Translations under genes and position numbers: made by a program
Part shown: positions 46,039 to 56,084 of the stretch, piece by piece
Numbering within the stretch: the first letter of the stretch is position 1
Layout: the number at the start of each line of letters is the position of its first letter
Notes under the pieces: model-generated
Databases searched by the model: none
Told to the model about the DNA's origin: nothing
What the model saw: only the letters and a program-made list of their open reading frames with translations
Assembly (NCBI RefSeq): GCF_003254395.2
Contig: NC_037638.1
Coordinates: forward strand, 23,203,352 to 23,267,351
DNA: 64,000 bases
Reading direction: 5' to 3'
Source: Apis mellifera
Lineage: Eukaryota > Arthropoda > Insecta > Hymenoptera > Apidae

Positions 46039-47405
46039 CTGGAAATAATTGGAAAAGCGTAGTAATAAGTAAAAATGGGATATAAAAAATGGGAACAATG
46101 AAAATTTAACGGAACGGTATTATTGTATATCGGATCGATGCGTAATCGAAACGGATATACAAGCGGCAAATCGTAAATGTGACGAGGAGAAAAACGATAT
46201 GTAGTTCAAAGTCCCTTGTTCGGGCTCGCAGCCGATAAATCTAGCGCAAGCACGCGTGCACATAAAGAGATTTTAAAATCAACGTACGAGAGACAGTTGC
46301 GGCTATCAAACGTTGATGCAAGAACAAAGCTATGCAGAAATACTTGTATATTGGGTTAGTGGAAAAGTAACGTCGGCTTACTGTGTGTATAAAATATATC
46401 CGTTTATTACGATATATATATGTATATCCTGTTTTCGAGTCGTTTTTAAATTTCGTATCGATGTAAATTTTGATCATCTAATTATATAGTCTACTGACAA
46501 TTTCTTTTTTTTTTATTCACATTCTTTAAATCGAAATATTTAAAGAAGAATAAACAATCTTCTTTAAATTCATATAACGTAAATTATTGAAGTAATTATT
46601 CTCGTAAAATGAATTTAACATAAACTCGTCGTATTAAAATTTAAATTTCAAATTTGTTATCATATATTAGGATCAAAAATCAATGTGATTTAATATGTAT
46701 ATATATAATTTCTTTTCGAGGAATATAATAATATCTCGTAAAAGTTTGAATTCCGCTTGATTTCTGGTTTATTATTATCTTTTATCTGTGTTTCTCGAGA
46801 ATGGAATCAATCACAATATTCATCGAAGAATATTTTCGAAGAAAGGAACTCGCATGATCCGACCGCGTGTCGATCAAGTGACCATTTGTTTTCACATGGA
46901 AATGTAATTGCCATCCACGAGTAAAGATCTCGCGTGCGCTCGATCAAACGATCGCATACGAAAGAGGCGAACCACGCGTGCACGGAATAAGAATCTTGAC
47001 TGTTTTCTTTCGTCGTAGGTGTGTACCCACAGCCGAGTTGTCGCGCCTAGTGAAATTCTTGCGTTCCTCTTGGTCTTCGAATAATCTTTAGAGAGAACAC
47101 ATCTCGCCGACGAAAGCGGTTACTTTTGATAAAAAAAAAAAAAAAGAAAAAGAAAAAAAAAGTTACAATAAACTTAATCGCTATTGCTTTGAAATAAAAT
47201 ATCTTTAGCATGGATAATGCAAAATGATTCATCCCGTTGACACGCGCGAATTTTTTTCTTTTATCAATTGTGCTCTTTCTTTTGTTCTTGCAACGTTTTT
47301 AAGCGATGCTGTTCTGACGAGGAAAACGAACGATCGAGTTTTCATCGCGTAGATCGGAACGATAGATGATGATCGGCCGACGAAATGAATGAAAACGTCG
47401 CTTAC
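46039..47405 (-). other. 5' UTR intron of the 230-aa gene
   Basis: AT-rich intron inferred between the non-coding first exon and the coding exon. It includes a mariner-like end at 46349-46378 and several poly-A/T runs. No gene is seen in it. Confidence 0.5.
46349..46378. mobile_element. Solo mariner-like terminal repeat (relic)
   Basis: TATTGGGTTAGTGGAAAAGT then AACGTCGG has the TA-TTGGGTT start, the AAGT core and the CGG end expected of a mariner terminal repeat. No opposite end and no transposase frame was seen close by. Tentative relic. Confidence 0.35.
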
Positions 47406-47503
47406 CTTTTAGATCTGTCCTTCCTCGATGTGTCTCCCCTGTGAAACAACAAGGATCGTCGAGAAGCTGACACTAAGTAGCAAGAGAGCTGCATGGAACC
47501 GTA

Positions 47504-47511
47504 GTATATAT
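47504..47511 (-). promoter_or_regulatory. TATA box of the 230-aa secreted protein gene
   Basis: ATATATAC on the minus strand about 30 bp before a plausible start site near 47480; it precedes a short leader ending at a consensus donor (47405-47401). Confidence 0.5.
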
Positions 47512-49588
47512 GGCCCATGGGGTCTCAGGGTTCAAGTCCTACCTCCCCCACTACACGCCACTTGGCGAAAGTACTCCGCGATCGGTACTGTAATGTTCAA
47601 CATGAGGCCCGTCTACATCAACTACTGAACTGGCAGAAGGACAGGCATTTACCTGTGCACAGGATCGCACCGGATACATTCGATCGAACCGAATTGTTCA
47701 AACACGAAATAAATATTTAATATGTTAAATTTTTAAAATTTTTTATTCAATGTACTCTTCGAGCTGAATAAATAATATCTAGCTTTTTACTCGAAAATAT
47801 TTCAATTTTCTTTTTTTTTTTAATTAATATTATGAGTTTCTGTATCTCAGAATTTCATTAGAATGTTTCATTAGATTCGATATTCAGTATATTGTTTGAG
47901 AAATAAATTTTTGATCCTGTCAGGGAAAAAGGAATTGTTAAAGTAAGGTAATAAATAACGTATTAAAAGCCAATAATGGTGATATTAAATTGACACTGAT
48001 AATGTACACTGATAATATACTAACGATTAGGGCTTCTCACACAAATGGCAAAGTTGGATAATAAAAGATCTAAACGCGTTCTATATATAGAGGATACTCT
48101 TTCATCGATCGAGCATTTATCAATAAATTGATTGATGATACCCGTGCTCAGGTACTCGTTAGCTATCAAGTACGTTACATTATTTTATTATCTTTTTTTA
48201 TTTTTCTCGTGAATATGCGATAGAAATGCATGGCATTTAATAATGATCGGGGAACGTAAATTCCCCGAGCAGATTGAAACCTTTCGAACGAAAAATAAAG
48301 AAAAAGAGGCATTAAAGTTTTCGATCGTTATTAAACTCATCGATGATTGGTCCAACATAACAAGTGACTGTATACGTTTCACGTATGCACGAAAGTTTAC
48401 ATCGTACTTCGAACTGACATGTATTAATTATCCAATCGATCGTAATGTATCGTTTATAAAAAAATATTACAGGAAAAAAAATAATTCGACGACGATAATT
48501 CCAAGAAAAAGAGGCCAACAAGATCAATGGTGAATGTTCAATGACGCATACTCCCGTTTACGTAAAATATGAAAAAAAAAGGAAAAGAAAATATGGAACA
48601 ATACCTCGAGAAAATTTGCGAGACAATCGCTGTTCTCAGGAACATCTTCGATCTTCTCACTGATCGGACGTTTGTATGCAAAAAAACTGCTTATCTTATG
48701 TTAATTAAATTAACTTAAAATGACGCCAGAATCGACGAAGGTTGTCTCTTTTGAAATTTTCACGATTTATACTTTGCGAAATTCTGTTCCCGTTATATCG
48801 GTTATTTTACATATCCGTTCTTTTCGCGCGTAGAATCATGGCGAAATCTTGGCAACGAAAGATTATAAGAATCGTGAGAAGGAAATAACCGATTGAGGAT
48901 TCGAATCGTGTGCGAAAAGTTACAACTTGGAATACAACTAACGGTTGATTTATATATAAATACAAATTTTTTAATATAAAACGTTTTATAATTCTAGTTA
49001 ATCATGTAGAGTGTAGGTACTTGGTATTCCAAGATACATTGTAATTTTAATATAAAATGGGAAATATTTGAATGATACGAGTGATGCTCCTAATAAACTT
49101 AAATATACAAAGTTATTAATTAAAAGTTACATATCGACGGATGTTGACTTTATCATTAATTTTGATTCGATTGAACAGCGGAAATATATATACATTGATG
49201 AGCAGATAGTAGTCTTAACAATCAGTACATTCCATTCTCGAACAATGTCATAGATATCGATCCCGCACATACTTTCTTACAAAATAATAAAAGTAATTAC
49301 TTTGAATTTACAATGCTCGGAAATATAATTTAAAACTAACTGTAGAATTTTATAGAATCATAGACTATCGTAACTCTCTTCGTATATTTATAATTTCACC
49401 AAGAAATTCTTCCTCCAAGAGGCAATTTCTTCTACGATTAGAAGGATATCAAAATTCTTTCTGCATAATTTTGTGCTTTTTACAATTGTTTTTTCTCTAA
49501 AGAATTAACTTACTGACCTTCCATACCGTTATGTAAAATTCTAAATAAACGAGAGACGATCTCTAAGAAATGGACGAACTCGATTTCG
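47512..49588. other. Intergenic, no supported gene
   Basis: AT-rich spacer. It contains an 8-bp-stem hairpin at 47.2 kb-downstream position 48247-48268 and a 96-codon open frame (48243-48533, +) of unclear status. I saw no domain, no good splice context and no RNA gene here. Confidence 0.5.
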
Positions 49589-49753
49589 TTATATAGATTC
49601 TATCGGTATGTAGCACATTCTTCTGAGCAACAGTATCGGGAAATTCGGTAGGAACACGATGAAAAGCAGCACCAAGGGCGACAGCAGCAGCAGAACACTG
49701 GCGTATATCACCAACCACCATACCGTCGTTATTCCAAGAACTGGATCCAACAT
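49589..49753 (-). CDS. Candidate membrane micropeptide, 54 aa
   Basis: ATG at 49753, stop TAA at 49589-49591. The 54-residue product is almost one long hydrophobic hairpin or single transmembrane helix: starts MLDPVLGITTVWWLVIYA, continues with a Leu/Val/Phe run broken by one SP and one LPNFP turn, and ends with a basic-then-polar tail LLLRRMCYIPIESI. Two membrane segments (about 11-25 and 27-45) separated by Ser-Pro are possible. Codons are GC-richer (CTG, GTG, TTC, ATC) than the flanks. About 115 bp upstream is TATATATC (near 49874-49867) and a CCAAT box lies near 49890, both on the minus strand. An in-frame TGA 30 bp upstream fixes the start unless it is spliced. I do not recognise the family. 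Confidence 0.5.
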   Translation of the reverse strand: MLDPVLGITTVWWLVIYASVLLLLSPLVLLFIVFLPNFPILLLRRMCYIPIESI

Positions 49754-51109
49754 CGTGACTCCTCCTAATTGGCCAAAATGTCAGGCACTCAGAAATTCTG
49801 AAGCATCCGCGCCACCTTCGGATAATTCGATTCCGCGAATCCAATACGTGTTTAGAATCATGATTGATATATATCCTTCGTGTTTGTGATTGGTTAACCG
49901 GACGATTCCTAAAAATAGAGAAAAGCGTAAGTGAAAAGTGTGTTCAAAATAGAATTTTTTAATGAAATTTCTATTCTAAAACTCAAGAATATTTTCCTTC
50001 TTTTTCTTTTTTTTTTTTTCTAAATCAAATCCTGATTTTTAAACGACGTCCACTGTATTTGTAAGAATATCGATGATATTCAGGATAGCGCACGTGACAC
50101 TTGGTTAATCGGTTAGGTTTGTCTTGTCTTTTTACGACGCTCACTTTTCAAAGACTGTTTGAAAGACTTGGGATATATAAGAGCCTGGGCACCTTCAGCA
50201 TAATAATACATTTCGAATTCTCCGTTTCAATATATATTCATAACAAGTGAATAAAAGTTTAGTTTAGAAGAAATATTTTTTTTTCAATTTCTCTTAAGAT
50301 AATTCATCATCCTTTCTTGTCTTATTTTTTATTTGAAAACAGTTTTTCTCTTGTTTGCAAATAAATGAATTTCAATCCCTTCTCTTCCTTATTTCTCCGA
50401 GTAAAAACATTGTTGATTTTTTTTTTTTTTTTTTTCTTTCCCTCGAAGGCGTCACTGCGTCGTTTCGAGTATAATTTCAAGGATCTTCATCCGTTTACAT
50501 CGATTTGATTTTATTTTATTTATAATAACGAGTTCTGTTGGAAAGGTGATCCACTCTTTCGTACGATATGCGGAACAATGAATACCGGATTGCGCAGTTA
50601 AAAAGCACAGCAAAACATTGTTCGATCGAGTCGATTATTTTTACACTCTATTATTGAAACGGAGAAATGGAACAATAGGGGTGACAGGATAGAACGAAAC
50701 GTAAGAGCAAAATTCTTTTCTACTTAATCACAATTTCTACTAGATTCTTAAAATAAACGAAAATTACCTTTTACGATAAAATCCATAAAGTCTGAATTTT
50801 AATCAACGAATTTTTCAATTTTTTTAACATTAAAAATTATCGCTTTTACCGATTTTATAATAAAAGTTTTTTTTTCATTCCTGTTATTGTTGCACGATTA
50901 TGTTTTAAACTCGCTATATGAACGAATTACGTAGTTCATCCGGTTATATCGATTGCGCAATCGCAAAGCATATCATTCGTAACTGTTGTGTAATTCATTG
51001 TGATATCTTAAATTTCATACATAATAAATAAATAAAGAAGACTCGATTCAACTTATTGATTCTTTTGATCGAAAGAATAAAAAAATATCGAAAGAAATTT
51101 CAGAAAAAA
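49754..51109. other. Intergenic with an orphan TATA box
   Basis: AT-rich spacer with long T runs. A plus-strand TATATAAG at 50174-50181 followed by TTCAGCA looks like a core promoter, but I found no downstream coding exon on that strand. The likely micropeptide promoter (CCAAT and TATATAT) is at about 49867-49895 on the minus strand. Confidence 0.4.
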
Positions 51110-52528
51110 TTATTGTACTTCTCTCCAAATTCTTGGGATTAAAAATAAGCTATTTAATTCCAAGAGGTGTGATAAATACGTGTGTATCAAATTCCAAAAA
51201 TACCATCCATTGAAGAAACTCGTTGCAGTTTGTGCGATCGTTCCTGTATTAAGTACTCGTGTTTTGACAGACCACATCAGTTGACCGAACATCGTCAAAC
51301 GAGTCTGATAAAAAGAAAGAAAGAAAAAGTATCGAAAAGAGAGAGAGAGAGAGACGATGAGAGAGCACGAACGCACGATAAAAAAAATCCACGTCGATTT
51401 AAAGGTAACGACGTATATACGCGTGCAAGCGAGTTTGCTGGAACGCTTGCGCGCGCGCGCGCGCGCGCGATCACACCGCGGAAAGTGAAATTTTCGCGAT
51501 TGCGTAATGCTGGCATAATAGTATTATCCGACGAGTAGATCGTGAGCTACACTATTACGAAGTATACCTGTAACGAAGGTACGATTGACCTCGGTTGCGG
51601 TTCTTGAACCTAATATCGAAATGCTTGTAATCCCTCCCTCTTTCTCTCTCTCCCTCTCCTCTTTTCTCGTACAAAATATATTTTGTACAAGATTGTATTT
51701 ATGTGGTTTTACGCGATGTATCGTGATAATCGATTTAATTCTTTGCGCGTATACAACTTGTAAAAGTTTGTAAAAGTTTCAAAAGAGATCGGTAACCGAT
51801 CTAAAGCGTTCAAGGTTGTTTAAAGGTTTTGTACGTATCTAAGATGGAATGTGAATTTTTAGATGCTAATTCAACGTGTTTAAACACATCGATACGCATC
51901 GATATTCGTGATAATTATAGAAAAAAACTCTCAGTTGTTAATTCGAATTCGTTTTTTTTTAGGTCAAAAGAACAGAATGAGTATGGTTTGTGAAGGACTT
52001 CCAGATTTTCGATCCCTTCTCCGATATCGTGGCGTCCTTGTTCCGTGAAAAATCTGACTGGTATATACGCGGTATATATCGAACAAAATACACGTTTATC
52101 TTATATCTTGAACGGTTCCACGAGGTTCCTCGTGGAAATAAAAATATATACGCTTTATTTCGATCTCTGTAGCTACGCAAACAAGAATATCTTCTATCTA
52201 TAAAAATTTTTTCTTTTCTTTTTATTAGCCTTTGAAAAATTTTAAAAGTTTTAATTTTTCAAAAAAGTCACAACAATTTCCAGTAAAAATTTGGCATAAA
52301 TAATTCGCGTTTGATCGTTTGATCTTCGAATCGTTCAAAATTTCAAACAACTTTCAAACTTTTGGTCATCGATAACCAAGTTAAATATAAAAAAGATGTA
52401 TTTCAAACAAAAGATGTATAACACGTAATATATATTATAAATATAAAATATTTACTCTAGAAAAAAATTAATAAAGATAGACATGGATCGTTCCTTACCA
52501 TTTTTCGATCTGGCATGATCTGCGTCAT
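51110..52528 (-). CDS. Weak two-exon candidate gene
   Basis: A short first coding exon reading MTQIMPDRKM (ATG 52528, last base 52499) ends at a strong donor (ATG then GTAAGG). A strong acceptor (T/C-rich tract ending TATCAG) begins the second exon at 51306, in phase 0, and the frame stays open to TAA at 51110, giving about 75 aa. The product has several hydrophobic stretches but no recognisable domain. The splice signals are good; the coding evidence is only the matching phase. It may be chance. Confidence 0.22.
51451..51470. repeat. (GC)n dinucleotide tract
   Basis: About ten CG/GC units in a row, unusual for this AT-rich part of the window and able to form Z-DNA. Confidence 0.9.
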
Positions 52529-53651
52529 GGAAAAATCTCACCGATCAGGACCAGCGAGTGTCCTACGAATGATAATTCCAGCAGTGCACACCACGAATCT
52601 CGATCGCGATTTCCACGAATGCGCGACAGATCGGAGGATCGTTTCTCGTATGCGTTCAGTCGCTTTCCGCGGACTGAGAGCATGCCAGGCTCCCATGCTT
52701 CGATGTCCCGGGTACTTTCCCTTTCTTTCGGCGCTTTGAAACCGACATACGCAAGTTGAGTCACCAGGTAAGGCTTCGTCGACAGTGGATGGCCCCTCCG
52801 CTTGCGACTATTCACGCGTCTGTCATCGTCCGATTCTCGATGGCATTGACGATTTCCAGTTTCGACCTCGGCTTCTTCGTTTCATGGACACGAGGTTGGG
52901 TAAGATTTAAGAAGAATAGAAATATTGCGTCAGGTCAGGTGAGTAGATGAACGTCGATGGTTCAAACGAACATTCTCTAAGTTTTTTTTTCTCGTTGTTT
53001 TTATTTATATTCTTCTAAAAATATGTGAAATTAAATGAATTATTTTTATTTTTGATCTCTCAAGATATCGTTGACAATTGAATTTATCGAATCGCCGAAT
53101 TGATTAAATTTTTTGAGTGAATGAGAAAAGAAAGGATTAAAAAAAGGGAAATATATATAAGGTTATTCATTCGATATGTTGTACGATTAAAAATTATTTT
53201 AATATTTTGCTTGGCAAATATGGATATAAATATGGATATACCTCAATAATATAAAACGAAATATTTTTTTTTCTTTTAACGCGCCATAATTTGTTGTAGT
53301 AGCGCCATGCTGTTAAGTTTAACCGAAGCTCTAACTCGTGATGCTTTAATCATTTGAGTCTGTTGTATATATCGACAGTAGATAACATTGCACAAGAGAT
53401 CGATCGATAAAAAAGAGGGAGACGCTGTATCAGCAATAAATTTTCATCGGAGCGCTTTATATCGAATATAGAAATACTGGATTCAGGTAGTAACAAGCTA
53501 AAGCTGTCAGAGAAGTTTAGTATTCCGTTAATTGTGAATAAAATAACAACGATACTATAATTTGTGATGTATCTATAAAAACAGTGAACATAATTATAAT
53601 TGCAAATAGTATTATTAGAAAAACAGAAGAATTTGTTGAATACATACTAAC
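52529..53651. other. Spacer upstream of PPME1
   Basis: The first 300 bp are GC-richer with overlapping open frames on both strands that I could not connect to a gene. The remainder is AT-rich and should hold the PPME1 promoter and 5' UTR (53.35-53.65 kb). Confidence 0.45.
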
Positions 53652-55614
53652 ATGTCTTCCCTCCAAAAATCGATTTTGAAATCAAAACTACCACCGTCGG
53701 GTGTCAATTTTGGAATTAGTTCTAGGTTAGTTTATTATGACTTATATAAATTTAAGTTATTAAATGAAATCCTATTAAAGTCAAATTTTTTCATAAAAAT
53801 AACTTAATAATACGAATTTTTTAACGTGGATTTTTAATAGAAAATTTCTAAGTTTATTAAGTTAAATATTTTTTTTTTTTTTTTTGTAATGAATAGGATT
53901 AATAAATCAAAGGGATTTCAACGTAAGAGAGATTATGATCCAGTTCAATGGACTCCATATTTTGATCATTCTCAAGATGTGAAAATAGGAGATGACATAT
54001 TTCATATTTATACTAAGGGTACAGATGGCCCGACATTAGTATTGTTACATGGGGGTGGTTACAGTGCATTAACATGGGCAGAATTCACTGTAGGTATTAA
54101 TTATTAAATATTTGAAATATAAATTTATAATTCTCATATCGTATATGTTTCAGAAATCAATTATGACTATGATAGTATGTAAAGTTATGGCAATTGATCT
54201 TAGAGGACATGGAGATACTCAAACTTCGAATGAAGAAGATTTATCTGCTGATACCTTAGCAAAGTAAATTTAATATTTTTATTTAATTATTTTATAATTA
54301 TAAATATAAAAATATCATATTATCGATGTTTTTTTTAACTTTTAGAGATGTTGCAGCAATTGTAAATGCAACAACAAAAAATAATCCTGTCATCCTAGTG
54401 GGCCATAGTATGGGTGGTGCAGTAGCTGTTAGAGCTGCATCATTAATCACAAATTTATGTGGATTAGGAGTTATTGATGTTGTTGAAGGGACAGCCATGG
54501 ATGCATTAGCATCTATGCAAAGCTTTCTAAGATCAAGACCATCTAGTTTTAGTTCTATTTCCCAAGCTGTGGAATGGTGGTTAGTACTTTTAAATTTTAA
54601 AAAAACATAAAGTAATTAAGTACATCTTTCTGTGTCTTTCATGTAGTTTTTATCAGTCAAGAAAACTTGCTATTCTAAGTACATTTTTCAGAAGGAAGGC
54701 ACATTTTTGGCTGATCCTGTACAAACTAAAATGTTATTTACTTCTTTAATATATTACATATTTGTGTTGTATAATCAAAAACGAGATTATAGAAGAATGT
54801 CTCTAATTATCCACATTTTAGTGTACGAAGTGGCCAAATCCGTAACATACAATCAGCTAAGGTGTCAGTTCCTGGACAAATAAGAAAGTTAGTACATATC
54901 GATATATTCATATATCATCACTGCTCAGCAACTGTTCTAATATATTATGTTTTGTATTGCTGTAGCATCGAAACTAATAAATTAGCCACTCATGATATTG
55001 ATTTGTTGTCACAATCATCGACATGCCAGTGTATTTCTGAGACTACAATTCCACGAGAAGATATTATTCAAGAAGAGGAACCAATAAATATGCCACCACC
55101 ATCTACTCCAACCGGTACTACTGCTACTAGAAAATATGTTTGGAGAATAGATCTATCAAAAACTGAACAACATTGGCTTGGATGGTTTAAGGGTTTGTCA
55201 ACAGCATTTTTAAATGTACCAGTTCCAAAAGTATTATTACTAGCTGGTGTCGACAGATTAGACCGAGAACTTACTGTTGGACAAATGCAAGGTACAGTAT
55301 TATCGATATTAAATTGTATAAAAATTAATTAAATATATTAAATATTTCTAAATTATTTTTTTTTTTTTCATTAGGTAAATTTCAAATGCAAGTATTACCA
55401 GCATGTGGACATGCAGTACATGAAGATGTTCCAGATAAAGTAGCAGAAGCAATTGCTACTTTTATGGTTAGACATAAATTTGCAGAATCAGCATCTGATT
55501 TTCCACGGTAAATTTAATTTTAATTACTAAATTATAAGAAAGAATAGATCACAATACGAATTTTTACATGAATTTATTTTTTGTATATTTTTCAGAACAT
55601 TTCCTGCTTGTTAG
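53652..55614 (+). CDS. PPME1: Protein phosphatase methylesterase 1
   Basis: Alpha/beta hydrolase that removes the C-terminal methyl ester of the PP2A catalytic subunit. Exons 53652-53725, 53897-54089, 54154-54263, 54346-54579, 54822-54887, 54966-55291, 55375-55507, 55596-55614; all phases agree and give 384 aa, close to the human 386. Visible features: N-terminal RKRDYDPVQWTPYFD, oxyanion region VLLHGGGYSALTWAEF, AIDLRGHGDTQT, nucleophile GHSMGGAVAVRAA (Ser about 147), Asp in VIDVVEGTAMDAL (about 170) and His in LPACGHAVHEDVPDKVAE (about 347). A variable acidic and Pro/Thr loop (about 240-275) is as usual for the family. Codons are AT-rich and CpG-poor. A poly(A) signal lies at 55738-55743; the gene converges on the Kelch gene 470 bp away. 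Confidence 0.97.
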
Positions 55615-55737
55615 GATTTTATGAAAAATAACAGACATTTGTCAAGTAACATGATTATAAAATTCGATAAATTAGTTAAAATGAGCATTTTATTTATTTA
55701 AAAATATGTTCACAAAATATATATGAATACATATGTA

Positions 55738-55743
55738 AATAAA
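55738..55743 (+). terminator. PPME1 poly(A) signal
   Basis: First canonical AATAAA after the PPME1 stop, 124 bp downstream. The nearest AATAAA for the opposite Kelch gene lies beyond it (55698-55689), so the two 3' UTRs may overlap. Confidence 0.5.
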
Positions 55744-56084
55744 AACATTTTGTCGACAAGAAAAATAAATTTGTTCGACGTAAAAAATGTATTTGTTAAA
55801 AATAAATTTGAATATGTTTATACAAAAGATATAGGTATAAATATGTACAAATTCACGATAGTATATGCAACGTATCAAATGGAGTACAAACATTGCTTTG
55901 TCTGTGTTGAAACACTATGTTTTAAACATATATTTATAGACAAAAATAATGTTACTTTTATGATATAGTAACATTTGCAAATATCTTCTTCTGTATCTAT
56001 CTTCCGATGTAAGATTTTTAATTAAAATACTTTGAAGTTCCATACTTGCTTTTGAAGTTCCATACTTTATGCAGAATTTTATCA

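Noticed and set aside
47529..47539. GGTTCAAGTCC, a perfect tRNA B-box
   Set aside because: The flanking T-stem does not pair (two of five pairs fail), no A-box at the right distance and no acceptor stem; not a tRNA gene.
47650..47690. Minus-strand ATG frame MYPVRSCAQ ending at a GTAAAT donor, in phase with the 230-aa coding exon
   Set aside because: It would place a polar extension ahead of a signal peptide; the leader exon at 47406-47480 with its TATA box explains the gene better.
48243..48533. 96-codon plus-strand open frame
   Set aside because: AT-rich Lys/Ile/Asn composition as expected by chance, no promoter or splice context; only the hairpin at its start was kept as a finding.
51990..52172. 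Open frames on both strands around 52.0-52.2 kb after a TTTTTTTTTAG acceptor-like tract
   Set aside because: No partner exon in a compatible phase could be found on either strand.
52525..52815. 96-codon minus-strand open frame
   Set aside because: Ends just before the better-supported MTQIMPDRKM exon in a different frame; no domain or splice support.
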